DNA of 44,532 bases, from contig JBDHWC010000011.1 in the NCBI GenBank assembly GCA_039809985.1, positions 1 to 44,532 of the forward strand. The letters are read 5' to 3'. The notes below the pieces were generated by a model that saw only the letters and a program-made list of their open reading frames with translations, made no database searches and was not told the DNA's origin. The position numbers and the translations under genes were made by a program. This document shows positions 32,868 to 41,337 of this stretch, piece after piece (position 1 is the first letter of the stretch; every line of letters begins with the position of its first letter). Source of the stretch: JAICJJ01 sp039809985. Lineage in GTDB: Bacteria > Chloroflexota > Chloroflexia > Thermomicrobiales > UBA6265.

Positions 32868-35756
32868 GTGAACAGACTGCGGCGGTCGAAGCCCAAGATC
32901 GAGCCGGTGACGAATCCTACGCCCGCAGGGACCCGACCGCCAGCACCCGGCGGTCGCGGTCTGTCGGCGTCCACCAAGCGGATGCTGGTCACCGCGGTGG
33001 TGATCGCCGTCGTGATCGGCGGCGCGTTCGCCACGGCCAGTTTCTGGGTCGACTGGTGGTGGTACGGCAGCCTCGGCTACCGGGAGGTGCTGATCACCCA
33101 GTACGTGATGAAGGCGCTCGCGTTCGTCGTCGCCGGGCTAGTGGCCGGCCTCTTCTACTGGTTCAACTGGCGGCGGGCGCAGCGGCAGGGGGCCGAGAAG
33201 ATCGCCCGTGGCCAAGGCCTGGTCGGCACCGGTCTGCGGACCATCCTGCTGGTGCTGACGGCGCTGGTCGTCGCCGTCGCCGGGTTCGGCGCGGCCGACC
33301 ACTGGCAGGATTTCCGACTCTTCCTGAGCCGGTCCGACTTTGGGGTCAAGGATCCGATCTACGGCCACGACGTGGGCTTCTACGTGTTCACGCTGCCGGC
33401 GCTGCTCACCGTCTGGTGGGGGGTGACGGCGCTGCTGGCGATCACGCTGGTCACCGTCTTCGTCATCTACTTCGGGCAGGGGCTGCGGCGGCGCTCGTTC
33501 AACCCGAGCAAGCTCGGGCCGGGGCCGAAGACGCACCTGCTGCTGCTGGCCGGGGCGGTGGTGCTGGCGATCGGGCTCGGCTACCTGCTGCGCAACTACG
33601 AACTGCACCAGTCGACGCGCGGGTTCGCCTACGGCGTCGGCTACACCGACGCGGCGGTCGTGCGACCGCTCCACTGGTTCCTCGCCGCGCTCTCGGTGGT
33701 CGCCGCGGCGATCATCTTCCTGAACGCGCGGACCCCGCGGACCAAGCCGCTCCTGCTGGCCGCGGTGGCATGGGGCGTGGCCGTGCTGCTCGGCATCTTC
33801 CTGCCGAACGTCGTGCAGCAGAGTCTGGTGGTGCCGAACCAGCTCTCCCGCGAGCGTCCGTTCATCGCCAACAATCTGGCGATGACGCAGGCGGCGTTCG
33901 GGCTCGACCAGACCGAGACGCGCGAGATCAGCGGCGCGGGCGAGCCGCCGGTCGACGAGCTCGCGCCGAACACCCCGACCTTCGACAACATCCGGCTCTG
34001 GGACTACCGGATCGTGCGGCAGACGTTCCAGCAGATCCGTTCGTTCGTGCCGTTCTACGTCTTCGACGACGTCGACGTCGACCGCTACCAGCTGGCGGCC
34101 GGCGAGCAGCAGGTGCTGTCGTCGGCGCGCGAGGTCGACACCAGCCAACTCCAGCCGAACGCCCAGACGTGGGTCAACCTCCACCTCGCCTACACCCACG
34201 GCTACGCGATGGTGGTCAGCCCGATCAGCACGGCGACCCGGCAGGGACTGCCGGAGTTCCTCGTCGGCGGCATCCCGCCCGAAGGCACCGGGCCGCTCCA
34301 GATCACGCGGCCGGAGATCTACTTCGGGGAGCGTCCCCGCGCGTGGGTGGCGACCAACACCGACCAGCCGGAGGTCTCCGCGCTCGGCGACGACGCGTCG
34401 GAGAAGGCGTACGAGGGGACCGCCTACGGCTCGGTCAAGGTCGGCAACTTCTTCAAGCGGGTGCTCCTCGCCTTCTACCTGAAGGACCAGCGGGTGCTCC
34501 TCAGCCGCGAACTGCGCTCCGACTCGCAGGTCTTGCTGCGGCAGCAGGTGGGCGAACGGGCCCAGGCGGCGGTGCCGTTCCTGCGGCTCGACCCGGACCC
34601 GTACCTGACGATCGCCGACGGGCGGCTGGTCTGGATCATCGACGCCTACGCGACCACCGACCGTTTCCCGAGCGCCACCCCGGTCGCCGAGGGCTTCAAC
34701 TACATGCGGAACACGGCCCGGATCACGGTCGACGCCTACAGCGGGCAGGTGACCGTCTACCGGACCGTGGTCCACGACCCGATCACCGACGCGTGGGCGA
34801 GCGTCTACCCAAAGGTCTTCCGGCCGATCAGCGAGGCCCCGGCGTCCGTCTCCGAGCATTTCCGGTACCCGGAGGAGCTGTACAAGATCCAGACCGAGGT
34901 CTACGCCGCCTACCACCTGACCGATCCCGACGCCTTCTACAACGGCGAGGACCGCTGGTCGATCGCGATGGAGGAGACGGAGGGGGCGGACGGCGCGAAC
35001 GGCGAGCCGCGGCCGATGGAGGCCTACTACATGACCCTGCCGCTGCCGGGCGAGCAGGCGGCCGGCTTCAAGCTGGTGATCCCGTTCACGCCGATCAACC
35101 GCCAGAACATGACGGCGTGGATGGCCGGGCAGGGGAACGCCGACGGATCCTCGCGGCTGGTGCTGTACCGCTTCCCGCGCCAGTCGAACATCTTCGGGCC
35201 GCAGCAGGTCGAGGCCCGGATCAACCAGGACCCCACGGTCTCGTCGCAGATCACGCTGCTGGACCGGTCGGGCTCGCGGGTGATTCGGGGCAACCTGCTG
35301 GTCATCCCGATCGGCGCGTCGGTGCTCTACGCACAACCGCTCTACCTGCAGGCAACGGCCTCCGGCGGCGCGCCGACCGAGTTGCGCTTCGTCATCCTCG
35401 CCACGCAGGAGCAGGTGGTGATGCGGCCGACGCTGGCGGAGGCGCTGACCGCACTGGCGGCGGGGCAGGGCGAGCCCGCGGCCGCGCCGGGCGGCGGCGG
35501 CACCGCTGCCTCCACGGGGTCGGAAGCAGGCAGCGAGGGGGCGGCCGGCACCGGCTCCTCGGCGTCGGTCGGCGGGACCGACGCCGAGATCGCGGCGCAG
35601 GCGCTCGACGCGCTCGACCGCGCGCAGCAGGCCCGGGACGCCGGCGACCTCAACGGGTACGAGTCGGCAATGGTCGACTTGCGCCACTTGCTGGAGGCGA
35701 TGGCCGCGACCAGCCCGGTCGCCACGCCCGCCGCCGGGGCGACGCCGGTGCCGTGA
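32868..35756 (+). CDS. UPF0182-family large membrane protein
   Basis: A 962-aa protein of UPF0182 (COG1615), known from Actinobacteria, Chloroflexi and cyanobacteria; function unknown. About seven TM helices lie in residues 35-325. They begin with TAVVIAVVIGGAFATASFWVDWWWYGSLGY. A large C-terminal domain of about 550 residues follows with family blocks such as NNLAMTQAAFGLD, LWDYRIVRQTFQQIRSFVPFY, PEIYFGERP and VPFLRLDPDPYLTIADGRLVWI. Residues about 865-905 are a Gly/Ala/Ser linker before a short helical end and a Pro/Ala tail. The GTG has GGGAGGG upstream. The large domain probably faces outside. Confidence 0.93.
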   Translation: MNRLRRSKPKIEPVTNPTPAGTRPPAPGGRGLSASTKRMLVTAVVIAVVIGGAFATASFWVDWWWYGSLGYREVLITQYVMKALAFVVAGLVAGLFYWFNWRRAQRQGAEKIARGQGLVGTGLRTILLVLTALVVAVAGFGAADHWQDFRLFLSRSDFGVKDPIYGHDVGFYVFTLPALLTVWWGVTALLAITLVTVFVIYFGQGLRRRSFNPSKLGPGPKTHLLLLAGAVVLAIGLGYLLRNYELHQSTRGFAYGVGYTDAAVVRPLHWFLAALSVVAAAIIFLNARTPRTKPLLLAAVAWGVAVLLGIFLPNVVQQSLVVPNQLSRERPFIANNLAMTQAAFGLDQTETREISGAGEPPVDELAPNTPTFDNIRLWDYRIVRQTFQQIRSFVPFYVFDDVDVDRYQLAAGEQQVLSSAREVDTSQLQPNAQTWVNLHLAYTHGYAMVVSPISTATRQGLPEFLVGGIPPEGTGPLQITRPEIYFGERPRAWVATNTDQPEVSALGDDASEKAYEGTAYGSVKVGNFFKRVLLAFYLKDQRVLLSRELRSDSQVLLRQQVGERAQAAVPFLRLDPDPYLTIADGRLVWIIDAYATTDRFPSATPVAEGFNYMRNTARITVDAYSGQVTVYRTVVHDPITDAWASVYPKVFRPISEAPASVSEHFRYPEELYKIQTEVYAAYHLTDPDAFYNGEDRWSIAMEETEGADGANGEPRPMEAYYMTLPLPGEQAAGFKLVIPFTPINRQNMTAWMAGQGNADGSSRLVLYRFPRQSNIFGPQQVEARINQDPTVSSQITLLDRSGSRVIRGNLLVIPIGASVLYAQPLYLQATASGGAPTELRFVILATQEQVVMRPTLAEALTALAAGQGEPAAAPGGGGTAASTGSEAGSEGAAGTGSSASVGGTDAEIAAQALDALDRAQQARDAGDLNGYESAMVDLRHLLEAMAATSPVATPAAGATPVP

Positions 35757-35775
35757 TGCCGGGAACGGGCAGAGT

Positions 35776-35791
35776 CGGGCCGTGCGGCCCG
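35776..35791 (+). terminator. Short GC hairpin after UPF0182 gene
   Basis: CGGGCC-GTGC-GGCCCG, 20 bp after the stop. Six perfect pairs, no T tract. A weak candidate. Confidence 0.35.
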
Positions 35792-35876
35792 CCCCGCCCT
35801 CTCGACGGTCGGCGGATGATCGGGTAGGGTTGCGGGCGACATCGGGTTCGGTTGGGAAGGCGCAGGGGGCACGGGC

Positions 35877-36077
35877 ATGGCGAAGTGGCTGGTGGTCGTG
35901 GGCTCGGTCGCGGCCGCGGTCGGGTTCACCTTGTTCGGGATGGCGACGTCGTACATTCAGCCGGACCCGGGCGCGACCCAGTTGTGGGGCATTCTGACGA
36001 TCGTCGGCTGCGTGGCGGCGGTGGTCGGTTTGCTGATCAAGCGGAGCACCGACCCGGCCGACCGCTCAACCTACTAG
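35877..36077 (+). CDS. Small two-span membrane protein, 66 aa
   Basis: An unrecognised 66-aa protein with two TM helices, WLVVVGSVAAAVGFTLFGMA and LWGILTIVGCVAAVVGLLI, joined by a short YIQPDPGATQ loop and ending in a polar tail. AGGGGG precedes the ATG at a workable distance. It lies 120 bp after UPF0182 and may share its transcript. Its TAG stop interlocks with the folC stop: the four bases CTAG at 36074-36077 serve both strands. Confidence 0.75.
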   Translation: MAKWLVVVGSVAAAVGFTLFGMATSYIQPDPGATQLWGILTIVGCVAAVVGLLIKRSTDPADRSTY

Positions 36078-37513
36078 CGGTTCGCGGCGCGATTCGATTG
36101 CCGCGATGCTCCGGTGGCCCGTGACGTCGTCACGGGCCACGGCGTCCGCTGCCGAACGATCGCAGCGGTGGGGAACCAGCGCTCGCGCACATTGCCAATG
36201 AGGTAGAGCGAGCCGGTGACCACGACCGGCACGTCGCGCCGCGCGGCGATCTCGAGCGCGAGGTTGACCGCGGCATCCGGGTCTGCCGCCTCCACGATCT
36301 CACCGCCAAAGCCTTGCGCCCGGACGGTGTCCGCGATGCGTCCCGCGGGATGCGCTGACTTGCCGAGCACGCGCGGCTCGGTGGCCACCACCGACCCGGC
36401 GGCCGGAACCGCCGCCTTCAGCACCGCCACCTCGTCCTTGCTGCCGATCAGACCGAGGACGAACACCGGGCGATCCGTCTGTTGCCGGGGGACCGGCAGG
36501 CTGCGGACCAAGGCTGCCATCTTCTCCGGATTGTGGGCCCCGTCGAGCAGAACCCTTGCAGGCGACCCGTCAGGCGACGCGAGCCACTCGAACCGACCCG
36601 GCAAGCGCGCTGTCGCAAGCCCTCGGGCCATCGCCTCGTCCGAGATGGCGACGCCGTTCCGGCGGAGCGCTTCAACAACCGCGAGCGCGGTCCGGCGGTT
36701 CTCGCGCTGGAATGCCACGGGTGGCCCGGTCACCGCTTCCGGACCGTTGGCCGCGTCCCGCGGCAGCAGGCGTGCTCCGACGCGACGGGCCTCTTCGGCC
36801 ACGACCGCCAGTAGGTCCGGATCGGCGATCCCGGTCACCACCTGCGCGCCGGGGTCGATGATGCCCGCCTTGTGCCACGCCACGTCAAGCAGCGTGGGTC
36901 CGAGCGTCGCGAGATGGTCGCGTCCGACCGTGGTGATCACGGCCACCTCGGACCGCACCACGTTGGTGAGATCGTAGCGGCCGCCGGCGGCGACCTCGAC
37001 GACGGCGAACTCGACGCCCGATCGGGCGAGATGGGAGAACGCCACGGCGACCATCGCCTCGCCGTAGGTGAGGTGCCCTAGTTCGCCTTGGGCGCTAAGC
37101 CAGTCCTCCCCAGCGTCGAGCACGGACTGGACCTCGTTCAGGAAGGCGCTGCCCGCGATCAGCCGTCCGTCGACCAGCACCCGCTCGGTGGCGGATTGCA
37201 GGTGGGGCGAAGTGACGAGGCCGGTGCGGTGCCCGGCCGCTCCGAGGACGTTGGCGACCATCGTCGCGGTCGAGCCCTTGCCGGAGGTTCCGGTGACATG
37301 GACGACCCGGAACCGCTCCTGCGGGTTGCCGATCGCCGCCATGAACCGGCGGAAGCGATCGAACCGGCGGACTTGGCGGGCGCGGACGTCGCGGTCCGTG
37401 CCCTGCACCACGCGGTTCGGGGAGATCAAGTCGAGCAGGAGCCGTTCGGCGTGATGGTAGGCCTCCCAGTCGTCGGCCGCGGCGACGCCAGTTCGGGGTT
37501 CGCTCGGGTTCAC
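36074..37513 (-). CDS. folC: Folylpolyglutamate / dihydrofolate synthase
   Basis: A 479-aa Mur-ligase-fold enzyme joining glutamate to dihydropteroate or folate. VVHVTGTSGKGSTATMVANVL is the P-loop, SPHLQSATERVLVDGRLI the folate/omega region, EVAAGGRYDLTNVV and GRDHLATLG follow, and LLDGAHNPEKMAALV starts the C-terminal domain. The last about 30 residues are basic and poorly conserved. Conserved motifs leave both activities possible. The GTG start overlaps the hemW stop by 4 bp. Confidence 0.94.
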   Translation of the reverse strand: MNPSEPRTGVAAADDWEAYHHAERLLLDLISPNRVVQGTDRDVRARQVRRFDRFRRFMAAIGNPQERFRVVHVTGTSGKGSTATMVANVLGAAGHRTGLVTSPHLQSATERVLVDGRLIAGSAFLNEVQSVLDAGEDWLSAQGELGHLTYGEAMVAVAFSHLARSGVEFAVVEVAAGGRYDLTNVVRSEVAVITTVGRDHLATLGPTLLDVAWHKAGIIDPGAQVVTGIADPDLLAVVAEEARRVGARLLPRDAANGPEAVTGPPVAFQRENRRTALAVVEALRRNGVAISDEAMARGLATARLPGRFEWLASPDGSPARVLLDGAHNPEKMAALVRSLPVPRQQTDRPVFVLGLIGSKDEVAVLKAAVPAAGSVVATEPRVLGKSAHPAGRIADTVRAQGFGGEIVEAADPDAAVNLALEIAARRDVPVVVTGSLYLIGNVRERWFPTAAIVRQRTPWPVTTSRATGASRQSNRAANR

Positions 37514-38781
37514 GGCAGGAACTCGGCGCAGACGTCGTTGGCCAGCAGCAGGCCGCGGCGGGTGAGGCGGATCGTCGCGCCGTCGTCGGTCACCATTCCG
37601 AGATCGACGAGTCGTCGGACCGTGCCGGGGAAGGCGTCCTCGACCGCGAGGCCGTGTCGGGCGGCGAACGCCGCGCGCGACACGCCCTGCTCGAGCAGTC
37701 GCAGGCCGAGCATCATCGTCTCGCCCCTCGCCGTCGGCGGCGGGATCTCCTCGAGGTTGGAGGTCGGCGGCTGGCCGCTCTCAACGGCGCGGATGTAGGT
37801 CAAGGGCGCGAGGTGGTTCATCCACCGCCTGCCGCCGACCTGTCCGTGGGCGCCCGCGCCGCAGCCAAGGTACTCCCCGTTGCGCCAGTAGAGCAGGTTG
37901 TGCTGCGAGCGTCTGGTCGGATCTGCCGCCCAGTTGGCGACTTCGTAGTGGTGCCAGCCGGCGGCTTGGAGACGGTCGAGCGCGAGTTCGTACATGTCGG
38001 CGGTGGCGTCGTCGTCAGGGGCGACGAGAATGGCGCGCGCGACCGCGTCGGCCATCGGGGTTCCCGGTTCGACGATCAGCGAGTAGAGCGAGAGGTGCTT
38101 CGGCACCGAGCCAAGCGAGCCGTCGAGCAACCGGTCGAGATCGTCGCGCCAGTCCGCCAGCGTCTGGCCGGGCCAGCCGAAGATGAAGTCGACGCTGACG
38201 TTGTCGAATCCGGCCTCGCGGGCGGCCGTCACCGCGGCCGCGATGTCGGACGGCTCGTGCAAGCGGCCGAGCACGCGCAAGCCGCGTTGGCTGAGGGTTT
38301 GGCCGCCGAGGCTCAGACGGTTGACGCCGGCTTGCCGGTAGCCGCGCAGCCGTGCGGTGTCGAGGCCGTTCGGGTTTGCCTCCAGCGTCACCTCGGCCTC
38401 GGGTCCGGCGACACCATGCTGTCGGCAGGCATCGATCAAACGGGAGATCTCGGCGGGAGCGAGCAGTGAGGGCGTCCCGCCGCCGATGTAGATGCTCGCG
38501 ACCGTGCGCCGGGCGACCAGGCTCGCCCGGGTTTCGACTTCGCGTTCCACGGCGGCGACGTAGCGGGGGATCAGCGAGTCCATGCCGCTGTAGGTGTTGA
38601 AGTCGCAGTAGGGGCAGATGTGGGAGCAGAACGGAACGTGGAGGTAGATGCCGACCGCGTCTCCGGGAAGAGCGGGGGCGGGCAGGAGGGGGGACTGAGG
38701 GGGCGGCGCGTCAGGGTCCAGGCGACGCCTCCGGTTCGGGGGTTGCCGCGGTCGTCGCGTAGACGGTCGCGCCCGCGGCAC
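37510..38781 (-). CDS. hemW: Radical SAM heme chaperone HemW
   Basis: A 423-aa frame. The [4Fe-4S] cluster motif CSHICPYC lies in YLHVPFCSHICPYCDFNTY, followed by YIGGGTPSLL, EANPNGLD, RLSLGGQTLSQRGLRVLGR, VDFIFGWPGQT and the C-terminal HemW domain (CGAGAHGQVGG...MLGLRLLEQGV). Members bind heme and deliver it to respiratory proteins; this is not coproporphyrinogen oxidase (HemN), though often misnamed. The only usual start in this frame is GTG 38781, which lies 71 bp inside the cupin gene and has no ribosome-binding site. The true N-terminus is therefore uncertain (see findings). Confidence 0.92.
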   Translation of the reverse strand: MPRARPSTRRPRQPPNRRRRLDPDAPPPQSPLLPAPALPGDAVGIYLHVPFCSHICPYCDFNTYSGMDSLIPRYVAAVEREVETRASLVARRTVASIYIGGGTPSLLAPAEISRLIDACRQHGVAGPEAEVTLEANPNGLDTARLRGYRQAGVNRLSLGGQTLSQRGLRVLGRLHEPSDIAAAVTAAREAGFDNVSVDFIFGWPGQTLADWRDDLDRLLDGSLGSVPKHLSLYSLIVEPGTPMADAVARAILVAPDDDATADMYELALDRLQAAGWHHYEVANWAADPTRRSQHNLLYWRNGEYLGCGAGAHGQVGGRRWMNHLAPLTYIRAVESGQPPTSNLEEIPPPTARGETMMLGLRLLEQGVSRAAFAARHGLAVEDAFPGTVRRLVDLGMVTDDGATIRLTRRGLLLANDVCAEFLP

Positions 38782-39247
38782 TCGGGAAGAGGATCGAGGA
38801 GAAGAGGAGGACCGGCGCCGAGCCGGCGTTGGTGGCTTGGTGCAGCGACCCGGGGTGCTCGACGATGGCGTCGCCCGGCCGGAGGACGGTGGTCGTGCCG
38901 GGGCCGAGCACGGTTGGCGCGTCCTTGCCGGGGGTGGACCCGAGCCGGTAGAGGTCGACTTCGCCGGTGTCGACGCTGTAGGTGAGGTCGCCGGAGATGA
39001 TCGCGGCGATCTGGGTGCCGGTGTGCCGGTGCTCGGGGATCGACGCGCCGGGGGCGATCATGACCCGGACCATGGCGAGGGCCGGGTCGGCCACCGCCTC
39101 GGGGCTGGCCACGACCAACGTCTCGGAAGAGACGCCGCCGACTTTGGTGTGGAGCTGGGGGCCAGACTGGGCGAGCGATCGGCCGCCGGTGAGCAACGCC
39201 AGCGCGGCCACGGCGAGGACGAGGACGCGGGCGCGACGCAGTGCCAT
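38711..39247 (-). CDS. Exported cupin-domain protein
   Basis: A 178-aa protein. The N-terminus MALRRARVLVLAVAALALLTGGRSLAQ is a signal peptide, followed by a single cupin: APGASIPEHRHTGTQIAAIISGDLTYSV and PGDAIVEHPGSLHQATN carry the metal-ligand His/Glu/Gln pattern. Probably a periplasmic or cell-surface metal-binding protein; substrate unknown. GGAGGT sits upstream of the ATG at 39247. The frame extends further upstream, but the signal peptide and ribosome-binding site fix this start. The tail is Thr/Pro/Glu-rich. Confidence 0.87.
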   Translation of the reverse strand: MALRRARVLVLAVAALALLTGGRSLAQSGPQLHTKVGGVSSETLVVASPEAVADPALAMVRVMIAPGASIPEHRHTGTQIAAIISGDLTYSVDTGEVDLYRLGSTPGKDAPTVLGPGTTTVLRPGDAIVEHPGSLHQATNAGSAPVLLFSSILFPSAAGATVYATTAATPEPEASPGP

Positions 39248-39284
39248 CCGGGACCTCCGCAGGACGACGACGGGCCGAGCGCGG

Positions 39285-40304
39285 CTAGAGCAGGTCGCAG
39301 AGGCGAGCGCGGTCGATGTTGCCGCCGCTGAGCGTGGCGACGGTGACCGCCCCGGTGGCGACACCGACCTTGCCGGTCAGCAGGCCGGCGACGGCGGCGG
39401 CCCCGGCCGGCTCGACCAGCAGTTTGGTCCGCTCGAGGATCAGGCGCATGGCCTCGACGATGTCGTCGTCGGTGACCAGCACCACGTCGTCCACGTACCG
39501 CTCGATCAGCTTCTGGGAGAGGGGCGCGCCGAACGGCGCGGCCAGCCCGTCGGCGATGGTGGTGATCCGCTCGACCCGAACCGCGTGCCCGGCGGCGAGG
39601 CTGCGGGTGACCGCTGGCGCGCCCTCGGGCTCGACGCCGACGACCCGCGCCTCGGGCCGGAGCGACTTCACCGCGACGGCGACGCCGGCCAGGAGACCGC
39701 CGCCGCCGACGCAGACCGCGACCGCCTCGAGGTCCGGCTGCTGGGCGACGATCTCGAGCCCGACCGTGCCTTGGCCGGCGATGATCGCCGGGTCGCCGAA
39801 GGGGTGGACGTAGTGGAGGTCGTGGGTGGCCCGGTACGCTTCCATCTCCTCGAAGACGGTCTCCATCGAGGCGGCGAACCGGCACTCCGCGCCGTAGCTC
39901 CGGATGGCCGCGATCTTGGTCGGGACGGCCGACTCCGGCATGAAGACGACGCAGCGGACTCCAGCGATCTGCGCGCCGTAGGCGAGACCTTGGCCGTGGT
40001 TGCCGGCGGAAAGGGTGATCACCCCGCGCTCGCGCTGTTCCGGGGTCAGCTGGAGGACGGCGTTGAGGCCGCCGCGGGCCTTGAAGGAGCCGGTGCGCTG
40101 CAGGTTCTCCGCTTTCAGGCCGAGGCGGGTGGAGGTCATTCGGCTCAGCGTGGCCGTCGGGAAGAGCGGGGTTTCGTGGATGTAGGGGGCGATCCGCTTT
40201 GCGGCGGCGCGAATGTCGTCGATCGTGACGTCGGAGTCGGCCCACGTCGTGTCGATGCCGAGGGTGTGGTCGGCGGACGACGTGGTGGTTGCGGGTTGGG
40301 TCAT
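39285..40304 (-). CDS. ilvA: Threonine/serine dehydratase, PLP-dependent
   Basis: A 339-aa fold-type II PLP enzyme. Lys75 in TGSFKARGG binds PLP. SAGNHGQGLAYGA and the phosphate loop GGGGLLAGVA are intact. It has no C-terminal ACT regulatory domain, so it is the short catabolic (TdcB-like) form rather than the long isoleucine-inhibited IlvA. It converts threonine to 2-oxobutanoate; serine or hydroxyaspartate are alternative substrates. The ATG at 40304 is used because the only -10 (TATACT, 40393-40398) lies inside the longer frame. Confidence 0.9.
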   Translation of the reverse strand: MTQPATTTSSADHTLGIDTTWADSDVTIDDIRAAAKRIAPYIHETPLFPTATLSRMTSTRLGLKAENLQRTGSFKARGGLNAVLQLTPEQRERGVITLSAGNHGQGLAYGAQIAGVRCVVFMPESAVPTKIAAIRSYGAECRFAASMETVFEEMEAYRATHDLHYVHPFGDPAIIAGQGTVGLEIVAQQPDLEAVAVCVGGGGLLAGVAVAVKSLRPEARVVGVEPEGAPAVTRSLAAGHAVRVERITTIADGLAAPFGAPLSQKLIERYVDDVVLVTDDDIVEAMRLILERTKLLVEPAGAAAVAGLLTGKVGVATGAVTVATLSGGNIDRARLCDLL

Positions 40305-40392
40305 GCGGGTGCCTCGGCGGCCCGGCGCAAGGGTCGCGGGTCGGGCGGACTGCCGGGGGCGGCAGCCGTGCGCGGATGGTCCGATGCCGAGG

Positions 40393-40398
40393 AGTATA
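40393..40398 (-). promoter_or_regulatory. -10 element of ilvA promoter
   Basis: On the - strand TATACT within GCTATACTCC, about 90 bp before the ATG. It excludes the longer reading frame starting at 40403. Confidence 0.6.
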
Positions 40399-40444
40399 GC
40401 CAACCCGGCCCTCGTGTTCGGGTGGGTCGAGAGCGGAGGATCGG

Positions 40445-40804
40445 ATGATCCCGGAACTGCCGGGGGAGCTGTCGGCGAAGGCGGTGCGGACCCTGCCGAT
40501 GGCGCAGGAAGCGGTCGAGGCGATCGCGGCCCGGCTCGGGGTCGAGTTCCGCGTGCTCGGCGGCTCGATCCCCGGCCGCGAGGCTTGGCAGGCGTTCGTC
40601 CTCGGCGCCGACGACCGACCAGTGGTCGCCCTGACGGTGTGGCCGAGGCAACGGCGGGTGGACGTGGTGGCGGCGGCGGTGACCGCCGTCCTGTCGGAAG
40701 TCGTGGCAGTGCGGATAGGCCCCGGGGACGAGGTCACCTTCGTCCGGGCGGGCGGCGCGGAGTTGACGGTTCGCCGTGAAGGTCGCGTCGTCGTCCGCAG
40801 CTGA
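40445..40804 (+). CDS. Hypothetical protein, 119 aa
   Basis: Not recognised. It has a predicted alpha/beta pattern: helix KAVRTLPMAQEAVEAIAARLG, then strands VEFRVLGGS, RPVVALTVWPRQRRVDVVAA, and C-terminal strands ELTVRREGRVVVRS. No signal peptide or TM segment. GGAGGATCGG before the ATG and normal codon use support a real gene. Divergent from ilvA and followed by a GC hairpin. Confidence 0.75.
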   Translation: MIPELPGELSAKAVRTLPMAQEAVEAIAARLGVEFRVLGGSIPGREAWQAFVLGADDRPVVALTVWPRQRRVDVVAAAVTAVLSEVVAVRIGPGDEVTFVRAGGAELTVRREGRVVVRS

Positions 40805-40835
40805 GGGGCGTGCGGTCGCTCGACGCCGACGCCCC
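40805..40835 (+). terminator. Hairpin after the 119-aa gene
   Basis: GGGGCGT (40805-40811) and ACGCCCC (40829-40835), 7 perfect outer pairs with GTCG/CGAC pairing possible in the loop. Starts directly after the stop codon. No T tract. Confidence 0.5.
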
Positions 40836-41007
40836 GGTCCGCCAACCGGGCCTGAAATCGGCAGGATTTTGATCGGGATCGGCAGCCGCAATTCGCATCA
40901 GGGCCCACCGGGTCCGGGCCTTGAATCCCGGCACCGTCTCCGGTCGCCTCGACTGAAGAGGGGAGGACTGTGATCGATCGCGGGATTCACGCGACGCGGC
41001 CGGGCTC

Positions 41008-41065
41008 ACCGGGATTGCCCTCACTCTCCCAGCCCCCTCTACCGCCGCCTGAAAGGAGGGGGTAT
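41008..41065. repeat. Degenerate copy of the large palindrome
   Basis: It resembles the palindrome at 41338-41413: GGGATTGCCCTCACTCTCCC, then AGCCCCCTCT, CCGCCGCC and AGGAGGGGGTA in the same order. The right arm is shorter and diverged, so the pairing is imperfect. Confidence 0.6.
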
Positions 41066-41172
41066 CCATCGGGAAGCGACCGCGCAGCGGCAATTGCGGG
41101 TTCAGAGGAGGGTCAAGCCCTCCTCTGAGCCTGTTCCTCCCCCTCTGCTGCCGATGCGGCTGACAGGGTGAG
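41066..41172 (+). repeat. Repeat unit copy 1
   Basis: About 107 bp. The order of blocks is CCATC-GGGAAGCGAC, GCAGCGGCAATT, an internal hairpin (41102-41128, 11 pairs, loop TCAAG), GTTCCTCCCCCTCT, and GGCTGACAGGGTGAG. Direct neighbour of copy 2. Confidence 0.75.
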
Positions 41173-41295
41173 CCATCCGTCGGAAAGCGACGGGAAGGCC
41201 TCCGTGCAGCGGCAATCTGGGGGACCGGGGGAGGGCTTGACCCTCCCCCGATTCAGTTGCTCCCCCTCTCCCGCCGCCGCGGCTGACGGGATGAG
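41173..41295 (+). repeat. Repeat unit copy 2
   Basis: About 123 bp. Same block order as copy 1, with about 11 extra bases before GTGCAGCGGCAAT. Internal hairpin at 41226-41250, CGGGGGAGGG/CCCTCCCCCG with loop CTTGA. Ends GGCTGACGGGATGAG. Confidence 0.75.
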
Positions 41296-41337
41296 GTGTC
41301 TGATGGATGGTGGCTTTCGCCCTTTGCTGCTGTGTCC

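Noticed and set aside
33138..35687. 849-codon - strand frame antisense to the UPF0182 gene
   Set aside because: Its composition (mostly Arg, Asp, Val, Leu, Gln) mirrors the UPF0182 codons, which match a known family on the + strand.
33056..35827. 923-codon + strand frame overlapping the UPF0182 gene
   Set aside because: Frame-shifted shadow rich in Arg/Ala/Gly/Pro; no motif, and the true frame is a recognised family.
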